Source: Kiritimatiellia bacterium
GTDB lineage: Bacteria; Verrucomicrobiota; Kiritimatiellia; RZYC01
Direction: 5' to 3'
NCBI GenBank assembly: GCA_028708815.1
Contig: JAQVYB010000012.1
Coordinates: 1-46,030 of the forward strand
Length of the DNA stretch: 46,030 nucleotides
The notes beneath the pieces are model-generated. The model was given only the letters and a program-made list of their open reading frames with translations, was not told the origin of the DNA and made no database searches. A program made the position numbers and the translations under genes. Shown here one piece after another: positions 18,624-28,156 of this stretch. Position 1 is the stretch's first letter. Each line of letters begins with the position of its first letter.

Positions 18624-19199
18624 ATGAACAGCGAAGAAGCCCTCGTCCTATTCCGCCAAACCAACGCCCTGCTTACCGGACACTTCGAGCTGCGCTCGAA
18701 ACTGCACAGCGCCGAATTTTTTCAATGCGCGCATGTCCTGAAGTATCCGCAACATGCCGAAGCCCTCTGCCGGGCGCTCGTGGAAAAAATACGCACCGAA
18801 AATATAGAGCTTTCCGTGGATGGGGTGATTTCGCCGGCGATGGGTGGTATTCCCGTGGGTCATGAAGTGGCGCGCGCACTGGGGGTTCATCACATTTTTG
18901 CGGAAAAACAGGATGGGGCACTTGTCCTGCGCAGAGGATTCAAAATCGAACCGGGAAGTCGCTACGTGGTGGCTGAAGATGTGGTCACGCGGGGAGGGCG
19001 TGTGCAGGAGACCATGGACATTGTGACCGGTAATGGAGGGATTGTCGCCGCGGTGGGGGTGCTGGTGGACCGCAGCGGCGGTGCAGCCTCTTTCGATGCC
19101 CCCTTCTTCAGCCTCATTCAGATGAATCCGGTGACTTGGACGGCGCAGGAATGCCCGCTTTGTCGTCAGGGCGTGCCCATCGAGCATCCGGGCAGTTAG
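18624..19199 (+). CDS. pyrE: orotate phosphoribosyltransferase
   Basis: PyrE joins orotate to PRPP to make orotidine 5'-phosphate in pyrimidine synthesis. The 191 residues include FELRSKLHSAEFFQ near the N-terminus, GVISPAMGGIPVGHEVARAL, the PRPP-binding loop YVVAEDVVTRGGRVQET and the C-terminal ECPLCRQGVPIEHPGS. This is the short form with the Cys-x-x-Cys end that occurs in many non-enteric bacteria. GGAG lies 5 bases before the ATG at 18624. An open frame continues upstream into pgi but is not coding there. Confidence 0.94.
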   Translation: MNSEEALVLFRQTNALLTGHFELRSKLHSAEFFQCAHVLKYPQHAEALCRALVEKIRTENIELSVDGVISPAMGGIPVGHEVARALGVHHIFAEKQDGALVLRRGFKIEPGSRYVVAEDVVTRGGRVQETMDIVTGNGGIVAAVGVLVDRSGGAASFDAPFFSLIQMNPVTWTAQECPLCRQGVPIEHPGS

Positions 19200-19239
19200 T
19201 CGGTCATCGGGCCGGCCATTCAATATGTGATTTATCCAA

Positions 19240-19271
19240 AACACCGGTTGCAATTCCGGCAAGGCGGTGTT
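19240..19271 (+). promoter_or_regulatory. inverted repeat upstream of vapB, candidate autoregulatory operator
   Basis: AACACCG at 19240-19246 is matched by CGGTGTT at 19265-19271, a perfect 7-bp inverted repeat ending directly before the proposed vapB start. VapBC complexes usually repress their own promoter through such repeats. The direct repeat ATGCATTTATGCAT follows over the start. Confidence 0.4.
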
Positions 19272-19517
19272 ATGCATTTATGCATGAGAACAACCATTGA
19301 CTTGGATGATGACTTGGCCCTGCGTGCGAAGAAGGAAGCACTGGAGCGGCGAAGTTCCCTCAAGGCCCTCGTAGAAGAAGGGCTTAAACTGGTGCTGGCC
19401 CAACCGGCAAACCACGAGTTGGAACCGCTCGATGTCTTGGCAGGAATGGACCGTAAAATTTGGACAGGCGTAAACGTGGAGCGCTTCATTCGTGACGCTC
19501 GAAGGGGATGGAAATGA
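19272..19517 (+). CDS. vapB: VapB-type antitoxin
   Basis: This 81-residue protein has the typical antitoxin beginning MRTTIDLDDDLALRAKKEA, a ribbon-helix-helix DNA-binding segment, followed by SSLKALVEEGLKLVL and a C-terminal tail that should wrap the toxin. It neutralises the VapC nuclease and is expected to repress the operon. Two starts are possible. ATG 19272 has AAGG 7 bases upstream and is used here. ATG 19284 gives the more familiar MRTT start but has no ribosome-binding site. It overlaps vapC by 4 bases, the usual antitoxin-first order. Confidence 0.85.
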   Translation: MHLCMRTTIDLDDDLALRAKKEALERRSSLKALVEEGLKLVLAQPANHELEPLDVLAGMDRKIWTGVNVERFIRDARRGWK

Positions 19518-19933
19518 AAACAAAAAAGGCCTTTTGGGATACCGATATTCTACTTTACTGGATCGAGCAGGAAGCGGCGCACCTGCCGCAAACTAAGGCC
19601 CTTGTCGACTGGCAGAAGGCCCAGAGCATCGAAACGGTAACCTCTGCTTATTCGCTGGCGGAAATCCTGGTGCGCCCCATATCGAAGGGCAATGCCGAGG
19701 TGGCCCGAAAATACAGCAATCAAGTGAAAAAGATGGGGTGCATCGAATTCGGCTCCAACGAAGCGCTGGCGTATGCCTGCATTCACGCGGATCATCCTGA
19801 AATCAAACCCCCCGAGTGCATTCAGTTGGCTTGCGCCGTGGCGCACGGCGTTGATTATTTTTTTACCAACGACCGAAAGCTGAGCCGGATCAATATCGAT
19901 GGAATAGGGGAGATCATCTACCTGAAAAGCTGA
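19514..19933 (+). CDS. vapC: VapC-type PIN-domain toxin
   Basis: This 139-residue PIN-domain ribonuclease is the likely toxin of the pair; most studied VapC proteins cut tRNA or rRNA. Metal-binding acidic residues are the Asp of AFWDTDILLYW, the Glu of YSLAEILVRP, a Glu in IKPPECIQLACAVAHG where most relatives have Asp, and the Asp of FFTNDRKLSRI. The start at 19514 overlaps the vapB stop as ATGA and has AAGGGG 6 bases upstream; an ATG at 19508 leaves no spacing. The pair is inserted between pyrE and the NDK-like gene, neither of which is related to it. Confidence 0.9.
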   Translation: MKTKKAFWDTDILLYWIEQEAAHLPQTKALVDWQKAQSIETVTSAYSLAEILVRPISKGNAEVARKYSNQVKKMGCIEFGSNEALAYACIHADHPEIKPPECIQLACAVAHGVDYFFTNDRKLSRINIDGIGEIIYLKS

Positions 19934-20021
19934 TATGAAGCCAATCGTTGACCAGCCAACCCACCCATCGCTTCACTCCCTTCGCCGACGCCGTCTTAAC
20001 CCCGTAAGGAATGAGTAGATC

Positions 20022-20930
20022 ATGGAAAATCAACCGTTTGTATTTATCAAGCCGCATGCCTTTGACAACCGCCGGACGTTGGACTTCATCGACTCCCATT
20101 TTGAGCGTAATAAAATCTCCTGGATCAGAAAGGGGACGATCACCGGCGCACAGATTCGGGCCGGCAATCTGGTGGACCGCCACTATTCTGTAAACGCCCG
20201 TGTGGGTACCGTTCGCGATCCTTCCACGTTGGATATCGGTGAGGGTGGACGCGCGAAGTTTCGCGAATGCTTTGGGGAAGACTGGGATGCGGTAATTGCC
20301 GAAAACCGCATGGTCAGCGGTCTGGTGCTGCAGGAAAAGCTGGATGGTAGCGCGGAAAAAGCGGATGCGGCCTGGAGTGCCTCGTCCAAGAGAACCAAAG
20401 TGGCGGGTGGTCATTATGTGGCTCGGTCCGAGGCTCTGAATCTCTACATCCTCAACGGCTTTTACCCGGTCGTGCGAGAAAGATATATGGCGGATGAGGC
20501 CTCCATTGCTTATGGCATCATCACCTTTTCCTCGAATGATCTGAACTGGAAAGACTTTCGCCACGAGGTGATCGGGGCCACCAATCCTGCCCAGGCCGAC
20601 AAAAAATCCGTGCGCGGATATCTGTTTGAACACGCGGAAGAATTCGGTCTGACCGTGAACAACGGGGATAACGTGATTCATGCCAGTGCGTCGCCTTTTG
20701 AAGCGCTGATCGAAAAAAATCTTTGGCTCGAAGGCTGTGATTTGGCGAGTGATCCATTATATGCGCTGCTGAATGCCGCCGGCATCGGCCTGGCGGATCT
20801 CTTGCGTGAGTACGACGCCAATCCGGTCGTTACCCTGAACTCCGGCGAAACGGGCACACTGTTGGATGTGCTGGAAGACAAGAACACCGATCAGGTGGCC
20901 GATATACTGATTCAACGCGGTCAAAAATAG
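20022..20930 (+). CDS. enlarged nucleoside-diphosphate-kinase-like protein
   Basis: This is a 302-residue protein built on the NDK fold, which passes a phosphate between nucleoside di- and triphosphates through a histidine. Recognisable parts are FVFIKPHAF at the N-terminus (usual IKPDA), GFYPVVRERY at about 146, VIGATNPAQADKKSVRG (183-199) and NVIHASAS with the catalytic His220. Ordinary NDKs have about 140 residues. Here roughly 100 residues are inserted between the first strand and the GFYP segment, and about 70 are added after the histidine. The Asp-to-His change in IKPHA and HASAS for HGSDS make activity uncertain. It precedes the DAHP synthase gene by 15 bases. Confidence 0.75.
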   Translation: MENQPFVFIKPHAFDNRRTLDFIDSHFERNKISWIRKGTITGAQIRAGNLVDRHYSVNARVGTVRDPSTLDIGEGGRAKFRECFGEDWDAVIAENRMVSGLVLQEKLDGSAEKADAAWSASSKRTKVAGGHYVARSEALNLYILNGFYPVVRERYMADEASIAYGIITFSSNDLNWKDFRHEVIGATNPAQADKKSVRGYLFEHAEEFGLTVNNGDNVIHASASPFEALIEKNLWLEGCDLASDPLYALLNAAGIGLADLLREYDANPVVTLNSGETGTLLDVLEDKNTDQVADILIQRGQK

Positions 20931-20945
20931 AAACGGAGCAGGTTC

Positions 20946-21977
20946 ATGATTGTTATTTTAAAACCTCATCCATCGGATGACGAGGTGCGGAATATCGAGG
21001 AACGGGTGCGGGATCTCGGTTACGAGCCGCACACGATTCGCGGCGAAGTGCGCACTGTGGTGGCGGCGGTGGGCGATGAAACCACACACCAATCACTCGA
21101 AACGCTGCTGAGCATCCCGGTGGTGGATCGCGTGATGCCGGTTCAACAAAAATACAAATTGATCAGCCGGGAGACTCATCCGGATGATTTTGTGGTGAAT
21201 GTTGGCGGAATACCTGTTGGAGGAGAGGTTTTTCAGGTTATTGCGGGACCGTGTGCCGTGGAATCTCAGCAACAGGTTTTGGAGGTGGCCGAACATGTAA
21301 AAGGGCAGGGGGCCTGCCTGATGCGCGGCGGAGCTTTCAAGCCGCGCACTTCTCCCTATGATTTTCAGGGTCTCGGAGAGCCCGCCCTCGAAATGATGGC
21401 CCGCGCACGGGATGCCTTTGGTTTACCGGTTGTCACTGAGGTGGTACGGGAATCCGACGTGGAGTTGGTGGCCCGATATGCCGACATGCTTCAGATCGGC
21501 GCACGAAACGCATTGAATTATTCCCTGCTTGAAGCAGTGGCCGATACCGGCAAGCCGGTACTGCTGAAACGCGGCATGGCGTCCACCGTGAATGAATGGC
21601 TCCTGGCGGCGGAATACATCGTAAAACGAGGCAACCGGAATGTGGTTCTTTGCGAGCGCGGAATCCGTACCTTTGAAACGGCGACGCGCAACATGCTCGA
21701 TATCGGCGCGGTGGCGATTGCGAAAAAAGAAACCTGCCTGCCGGTGGTGGTGGATCCCAGTCACGCGGCGGGTCGGGTGGATTTGGTGGAGCCGCTTGCC
21801 AAAGCCGCCATTGCCGCCGGTGCGGATGGATTGCTCGTCGAGGTGCATCCCTGTCCCGAGAAGGCCACCAGCGATCAGGCTCAGCAATTGGATTTCGATG
21901 GGTTTACCTCTTTTATGGAGCATATCAAACCGTACATTGACCTAGCCGGTAAGAAATTCGGCCCGATCAACCGGTAA
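20946..21977 (+). CDS. aroF: 3-deoxy-7-phosphoheptulonate (DAHP) synthase, type I-beta
   Basis: It condenses phosphoenolpyruvate and erythrose 4-phosphate, the first step of the shikimate pathway to aromatic amino acids. The 343 residues comprise an N-terminal ferredoxin-like regulatory domain of about 70 residues (MIVILKPHPSDDEV) and the TIM-barrel catalytic domain. Barrel marks are IAGPCAVES, LMRGGAFKPRTSPYDFQGLG, LLKRGMASTVNEWLLAAEYI, LCERGIRTFETATRNMLDI and VVDPSHAAGR. The N-terminal domain is the Thermotoga-like type that binds tyrosine or phenylalanine, so feedback control by aromatic amino acids is likely. aroF here means the I-beta enzyme, not the E. coli isozyme. Confidence 0.94.
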   Translation: MIVILKPHPSDDEVRNIEERVRDLGYEPHTIRGEVRTVVAAVGDETTHQSLETLLSIPVVDRVMPVQQKYKLISRETHPDDFVVNVGGIPVGGEVFQVIAGPCAVESQQQVLEVAEHVKGQGACLMRGGAFKPRTSPYDFQGLGEPALEMMARARDAFGLPVVTEVVRESDVELVARYADMLQIGARNALNYSLLEAVADTGKPVLLKRGMASTVNEWLLAAEYIVKRGNRNVVLCERGIRTFETATRNMLDIGAVAIAKKETCLPVVVDPSHAAGRVDLVEPLAKAAIAAGADGLLVEVHPCPEKATSDQAQQLDFDGFTSFMEHIKPYIDLAGKKFGPINR

Positions 21978-22037
21978 AGACGGCTACCTCCAGGCGATTG
22001 TGCTCATGTTTCCTTCAAAAGAGACACTTTTAGTTAG

Positions 22038-23213
<1,176 letters not shown>

Positions 23214-23228
23214 AGAAGGAGAATCAGT

Positions 23229-23585
23229 ATGATCAATAACACGTGGCTTATCTTGGCAATGGGGACCCCCGGCGGCGCGGGCGGCGGCGCAACTCAGCAA
23301 TCCCCGGTATTCATGTTTGGCTGGATTGCCATCATGATTGCCATCTTTTACTTTCTGATGATTCGCCCTCAGCAGAAACGCGCCAAAGAACGACAGAAAC
23401 TGTTGGATGCCATCAAGAGCGGCGATCGAGTGGTCTTTGGCGGAGGCATTCTGGGCACCGTCACCAATGTGAAAGAGAAGACGATTCTCATAAAAATTGC
23501 CGACAACGTGAAGATTGAGGTCAGCCGGGGTGCTGTGACCCAGGTGCTGGAGAAGGGCGATACGCCTGAAGACGAACAGAAATAG
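23229..23585 (+). CDS. yajC: Sec translocase accessory protein YajC
   Basis: This small inner-membrane protein associates with SecDF and the SecYEG export channel. The 118 residues begin with a Gly/Ala-rich periplasmic part (GTPGGAGGGATQQ), then one membrane segment (about 30-48, FGWIAIMIAIFYFLMI). The hallmark RPQQKRAKERQKLLDAIKSG follows, then VVFGGGILGTVTNVKEKTI. AGAAGGAGAA lies upstream of the ATG at 23229. It sits 15 bases after tgt and 36 bases before secDF. Confidence 0.96.
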   Translation: MINNTWLILAMGTPGGAGGGATQQSPVFMFGWIAIMIAIFYFLMIRPQQKRAKERQKLLDAIKSGDRVVFGGGILGTVTNVKEKTILIKIADNVKIEVSRGAVTQVLEKGDTPEDEQK

Positions 23586-23621
23586 GCTTCGATAACATTT
23601 GGAAAGACGAGGAATCGAATC

Positions 23622-26168
23622 ATGGAAAAGAATGCTGTGTGGAAATGGCTGATTCTGGTGGCGCTGATTTGTGGGTCGTTGGCCCTGGTATATCCGCCGC
23701 AGGAAAAGGTAACGCTTGGATTGGACCTGCAGGGCGGGACCAGCTTTATTGTGGAGATTGATCAGGAGCGCCTCCGGAAAGAAATCCAGGAACGCGAACC
23801 CAACAGTACACCGGAAGAGGTGAATGTACAAATGAAGGAGGACATCGAGCGCGGCAGAGAAATCGCTCTCGAAGTGATTCGGAACCGTGTGGATGGACTC
23901 GGCATTGCCGAACCAATTATTTACTCCGCCAGTTACCGGGATCAGGAACGAATTATCGTGCAGTTGCCGGGGATTGATGAGGACAAACGGAAATCGGCCC
24001 GGGAATCCATTGAAAGCGTGGCCTTTTTGGAATTCCGCCTCGTGCATGAAAAAAGTGATGAATGGACCGGCGAACTCTTTTCCAAAAACAAGGCGCCGAA
24101 AGGATTTAAAATCAGTGAGCAGGGCAAATATTACGTCCGAGATCACGCCGCTGTAAAAGACGAACAGATGGGGCGCTCCTTTCTGGATCAGTTGAAGAAA
24201 TATGAATATCACGCCAGCTGCGAATTTCTGTTGGAGCGCGAAGTGGATGAGACCGGTCGCGAGATATACCGTCCGTTTTATGTAGAAGTGCGCCCGCTGC
24301 TGAAGGGGGATGCTGTCAAGGCGGCCAATGTGGATTACAACAGCATGACGCACGCCCCGTATGTCTCCATGGAATTCAATTCCTCCGGAGCCACCCGCTT
24401 TGCCAATATCACCAAGAATTATGCACCGCGTGGCCCGAAGAATCCGAAAAGTGATGAAGGTCGGCAATTGGCCATCGTGCTGGATGGGACGCTCTATTCC
24501 GCCCCTTCGATCCGCGAGGAAATTCCGAGTGGCCGGGCCCAGATCACTGGACGCTTCTCGCTTCAGGAATCCACTCGACTCGCCAACGTATTAAGCACCG
24601 GAAGCCTTCCGGTTCCCGTGCGTATCGTTCAAACGCAAACCGTGGACCCGACACTCGGGCGTGATTCCATCGAAAGTGGAGCCAAAGCGGCGGTCATTGC
24701 CTTTATCGCCGTGCTGATCTTCATGCTGATTTACTATATGAAAGCGGGAGTGGTGGCGAATCTGGCATTGTTTGTGGATATGCTGCTGTTGCCGATCGGG
24801 TTGGTCGTGGCGTCCGGCTTTCTCGGCCTGCTCACTGGCGGATCGAGCTTTACCGGAGCATCGGTTGGGCTTCCCACACTCACGCTGCCTGGTATTGCCG
24901 GTATCGTCTTAACCATGGGTATGGCGGTGGATGCAAATGTACTTATTTTCGAGCGCATTCGGGAAGAACTGAACGCCGGTAAGAGGCTGGTCCCGGCTAT
25001 TGCCGCAGGATACGAAAAGGCCTTCAGCACGATTTTTGACTCGAACATTACAACGCTGGTGACAGCCGTGATTCTCTTTGCATTCGGCTCAGGGCCAATC
25101 AAGGGATTTGCCGTGACGCTGACGGCAGGCATCGTGGTCAGCATGTGTGTGGTACTCATCTATACCAAGATGTTCTTCCGCATAATGACCGATAAGTTCA
25201 ATGTAACAACCCTTCGCATGTTCTCGCTTGTCAAAAATACGAACATCAATTTTGTGGGCTTGCGGCACCTGGCCATTGCCTTCTCTCTGATTGTGCTGGT
25301 GGCCACATGGACACCCTTCTTCATGCGCGGAATTGAAAACAATCTGGGGGTTGATTTCACCGGCGGCACAGCATTGCTCTACCGCTTTCAAGAAAAACAA
25401 CCTGTTGAAATCATCCGCGACCTGCTGAATGCAGACGGAGTTTCCGCAACCATTCAGTATCAGGGCGAAATGATGCCGGATGCCACGGGAAAAATACGCG
25501 AATACGTGGAAATTCGTGTGGGTGAAAATGATGGGGAGAAGACAAAAGAGATTGTCGAAGCTTCCTTGTCTCAATTCGGTTATGAGTTGAGCAAGGAGGA
25601 TCAGGTTCGCGGGCAGGTAGGCAGTGAGCTGCGTCGCAAAGGCATCATGGCAATCATCTGGGCCATGGCGGGTATTGTGCTCTACATCACATTCCGTTTC
25701 GAGTTTGGATTTGCTGTGGGTGCCATCGTTGCACTGCTGCACGATGTTCTCATTACCGCGGGTATCTATACGCTGTGTGGGCGTCAAATCAGTCTGACGG
25801 TGGTTGCGGCGCTCTTGACAATTGTCGGTTATTCAGTCAATGACACCATTGTCGTCTTTGACCGTATTCGGGAAGACCTGAAGCTGGTCAAAGGCAAGAC
25901 GTTTAAGGAAATAGCCAATCTCAGCATCAATCAGACCTTGAGCAGAACGGTTCTGACATCCATGACTACGTTAATCAGTGTCCTGGTTCTGCTGTTTTTC
26001 GGAGGCGGCTCCATCTATGACTTTGCCCTGACTTTGTTCATTGGTATAATCGTCGGAACCTATTCCTCCATCTTTGTGGCTACCCCGGTGGCCATGCTGT
26101 GGCACAAGGATAAAAAGCCAATGGCACAGGTGACGGCCCCGGCGGCTGCTCAAGTACGTAAATCGTGA
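23622..26168 (+). CDS. secDF: fused protein-export membrane protein SecD-SecF
   Basis: SecDF uses the proton gradient to pull proteins out of the SecYEG channel on the periplasmic side. In this 848-residue protein SecD and SecF form one chain, with 12 membrane segments expected. The SecD half has GLDLQGGTSFIVEID near residue 33, a large periplasmic P1 domain, and DANVLIFERIREEL in its fourth segment. The SecF half begins near 545 with FTGGTALLYRF, and has the twin motif YSVNDTIVVFDRIREDLK. Fusion is known in Bacillus, Bacteroidota and Chlamydia. The stop overlaps the recJ start by 4 bases. Confidence 0.96.
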   Translation: MEKNAVWKWLILVALICGSLALVYPPQEKVTLGLDLQGGTSFIVEIDQERLRKEIQEREPNSTPEEVNVQMKEDIERGREIALEVIRNRVDGLGIAEPIIYSASYRDQERIIVQLPGIDEDKRKSARESIESVAFLEFRLVHEKSDEWTGELFSKNKAPKGFKISEQGKYYVRDHAAVKDEQMGRSFLDQLKKYEYHASCEFLLEREVDETGREIYRPFYVEVRPLLKGDAVKAANVDYNSMTHAPYVSMEFNSSGATRFANITKNYAPRGPKNPKSDEGRQLAIVLDGTLYSAPSIREEIPSGRAQITGRFSLQESTRLANVLSTGSLPVPVRIVQTQTVDPTLGRDSIESGAKAAVIAFIAVLIFMLIYYMKAGVVANLALFVDMLLLPIGLVVASGFLGLLTGGSSFTGASVGLPTLTLPGIAGIVLTMGMAVDANVLIFERIREELNAGKRLVPAIAAGYEKAFSTIFDSNITTLVTAVILFAFGSGPIKGFAVTLTAGIVVSMCVVLIYTKMFFRIMTDKFNVTTLRMFSLVKNTNINFVGLRHLAIAFSLIVLVATWTPFFMRGIENNLGVDFTGGTALLYRFQEKQPVEIIRDLLNADGVSATIQYQGEMMPDATGKIREYVEIRVGENDGEKTKEIVEASLSQFGYELSKEDQVRGQVGSELRRKGIMAIIWAMAGIVLYITFRFEFGFAVGAIVALLHDVLITAGIYTLCGRQISLTVVAALLTIVGYSVNDTIVVFDRIREDLKLVKGKTFKEIANLSINQTLSRTVLTSMTTLISVLVLLFFGGGSIYDFALTLFIGIIVGTYSSIFVATPVAMLWHKDKKPMAQVTAPAAAQVRKS

Positions 26169-27877
26169 AGCGCTGGATAACGGCGCCGATTGACTTGGAA
26201 GCGGTGGACAGACTCGTCCAAGAGAGTGGTCTGCCGCTTTCCTTTTCCAAGCTATGCGTCGCCCGCAATCTTCGCACCTTGGAGGATGTGCAGGCCTATT
26301 GTGATGTCCGCCTGAGAAATCTGAGCAATCCTTTTGATTTGTCGGGTGTGGAGGAGGCGGCTCAACGCCTGTTGCGTGCGCTCAATAACAAAGAACGGGT
26401 GACCGTGTTCGGTGATTATGATGTGGATGGCATTACCTCCACAGCACTGCTCATTCATCTCTTTTCCGAACTCGGCATCCTCGCCACGCCTTTTATTCCA
26501 GACCGGATGGAAGAAGGATACGGCGTAACAACCGAGGCCATGCAGCGCTGTCTGGAATGCACGAATCCGAGCCTGATTGTTACCGTGGATTGTGGGATTT
26601 CTTCCATTAGTCAGATCGAGCTTGCGAAACAGGCCGGTGTGGATGTCATTGTCACCGATCACCATGAGCCGGGTGCCACGCTTCCTGATGCGGTGGCCGT
26701 CATAAATCCAAAATTGCAGGGAGCATCTCCGTATCATGAGTTGGCCGGGGTGGGGGTGGCCTTCAAAGTCGCCCATGGGTTACTCAAGCTTGGGCGTGCC
26801 ACAGGGCTTTCCGGCTTTGAAGAGGTCGATCTGCGGCGCTACCTTGATCTCACAGCGGTCGGTACCATCTGTGATCTGGTTCCACTCATCGCTGAAAATC
26901 GAATCCTGGCCCGACAGGGCATTGCCCGCCTTCGCAAAACGGAAAATACCGGGCTGAAGGCGCTTGCGGCCTGTGCATCCATCCATTTGGACGAGGCGGA
27001 TAGTTATCACATCGGGTTCCAATTCGGTCCGCGCCTGAATGCTTCCGGACGCCTTTCAAGTGCCGAAACCTCCCTTCAACTTCTTTTGTCCGACGACACG
27101 GAAGCAGCCGCAGAAAATGCCGCGATACTGGATGAACACAACACCGAGCGCCGCCGCCTTGAGGCCTCCATTCTGGCCGAAGCCTGCTCGCAAATTGATG
27201 CGCGGCTTGATCCCGTGCATGATTTCTTTCTTGTCGTCTCATCCAACACCTGGCATCCCGGGGTGATTGGTATTGTTGCATCGCGTCTTGCTAAAAAATA
27301 CCGACGCCCTACAGCGGTTATTGCCGTTGATGAAAAAGGAGAGGGCAGGGGATCGTGCCGCAGTATCGAGGATTTCAATATCGTCGAAGCTTTGAACCAA
27401 TGTGAATCGTTTATGGGGCATCACGGTGGACATCCCATGGCAGCCGGTTTCAGCATCCATAAGGACCGGATTGCCTCCTTTTCCGAAGCCATCAATGAAC
27501 TTGCCCGAAGGCATCTCGAGGGGCGCGACTTGAGGGAATCCGTGCGTATAGATTGTGAGTTGGGCCTGGGCGATCTGGATCGGGAGCTGTATCGCCGGAT
27601 CGAGACTTTGGCGCCCTTCGGCATGGGGAATCCTAAACCGGTCATCTCTGTTGGAGGGCCAGGCGTTCAGGTGATCAGCAAGCGACTCGTCGGACAAAAG
27701 CATACGAGACTGAGTGTAACGGATGGCCGGAACAGGACGAGCGGCATCTATTTTAATTGTCTGCCGGAAGATATTCCCGAAGGAGACGTGTGCGTGGCCC
27801 TGACGCTTCAGCTCAATCATTTCAATGGAAACACGAATCTCGAAATGCAGGTGCTCGACATCGCGCCCTATGTATAA
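26165..27877 (+). CDS. recJ: single-strand-specific 5'-3' exonuclease RecJ
   Basis: RecJ degrades single-stranded DNA from the 5' end in recombination and mismatch repair. The 570 residues carry the DHH phosphoesterase motifs VFGDYDVDGITS, VTVDCGI, VTDHHEPG, the GPRLNASGRLSSAE segment and the DHHA1 motif MGHHGGHPMAAGFSI, followed by an OB-like C-terminal domain. The start is a GTG that overlaps the secDF stop as GTGA, so translation is probably coupled. This is the last plus-strand gene before the strand switch at the putative terminus. Confidence 0.96.
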   Translation: MKRWITAPIDLEAVDRLVQESGLPLSFSKLCVARNLRTLEDVQAYCDVRLRNLSNPFDLSGVEEAAQRLLRALNNKERVTVFGDYDVDGITSTALLIHLFSELGILATPFIPDRMEEGYGVTTEAMQRCLECTNPSLIVTVDCGISSISQIELAKQAGVDVIVTDHHEPGATLPDAVAVINPKLQGASPYHELAGVGVAFKVAHGLLKLGRATGLSGFEEVDLRRYLDLTAVGTICDLVPLIAENRILARQGIARLRKTENTGLKALAACASIHLDEADSYHIGFQFGPRLNASGRLSSAETSLQLLLSDDTEAAAENAAILDEHNTERRRLEASILAEACSQIDARLDPVHDFFLVVSSNTWHPGVIGIVASRLAKKYRRPTAVIAVDEKGEGRGSCRSIEDFNIVEALNQCESFMGHHGGHPMAAGFSIHKDRIASFSEAINELARRHLEGRDLRESVRIDCELGLGDLDRELYRRIETLAPFGMGNPKPVISVGGPGVQVISKRLVGQKHTRLSVTDGRNRTSGIYFNCLPEDIPEGDVCVALTLQLNHFNGNTNLEMQVLDIAPYV

Positions 27878-28156
27878 ATTCTTCGTTGCCGAATCTGACG
27901 GGTGCGATGCCTACTGAAGATAACCAACGTCACTCTACGAGATAGAATCACTTCGCACGTAGGAAAAAAGCACTATGAATATCCACAGCCAATCAGATCA
28001 AAGGCCACGAACAGTAACGTCGCATAATATATGTTATGCACACCACGTGGTGTTTGGGGGTACCAGATGTTGTGGATTTGGTTATTCACAGGCTGTTAAG
28101 AGCGGTCAGCGGTTATCGACTCTGCGCTGGATGACGAGCCAAAGCGGACGATCTGC
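27878..28156. other. gene-free gap at the strand-switch point
   Basis: A gap of 279 bases lies between convergent recJ and glgA. It holds the candidate dif site, a perfect 12-bp palindrome CACCACGTGGTG at 28041-28052 overlapping its right end, and several DnaA-box-like nonamers (ATATCCACA 27979, TTATTCACA 28082, and inverted TGTGGATTT 28071). No convincing gene or hairpin terminator is seen. Confidence 0.6.
28017..28044 (+). other. dif: candidate dif site (XerC/XerD recombination at the replication terminus)
   Basis: The 28 bases split into an 11-bp left arm ACGTCGCATAA, a 6-bp centre TATATG and an 11-bp right arm TTATGCACACC. Against E. coli dif the inner 18 bases match at 16 positions (CGCATAAT, TAT and TTATG blocks); the outer arm ends differ. 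XerC and XerD cut either side of the centre to resolve chromosome dimers. The position in a gene-free gap, exactly where gene direction flips from plus to minus, supports the call. The consensus is known; the assignment here is inference. Confidence 0.75.

Noticed and set aside
27979-28090. Cluster of DnaA-box-like nonamers (ATATCCACA, TTATGCACA, TTATTCACA, inverted TGTGGATTT) suggesting an origin
   Set aside because: Genes on both sides point into the gap instead of away from it, one of the boxes is part of the dif-like right arm, no AT-rich unwinding tract is seen, and no dnaA, dnaN or gidA is near.
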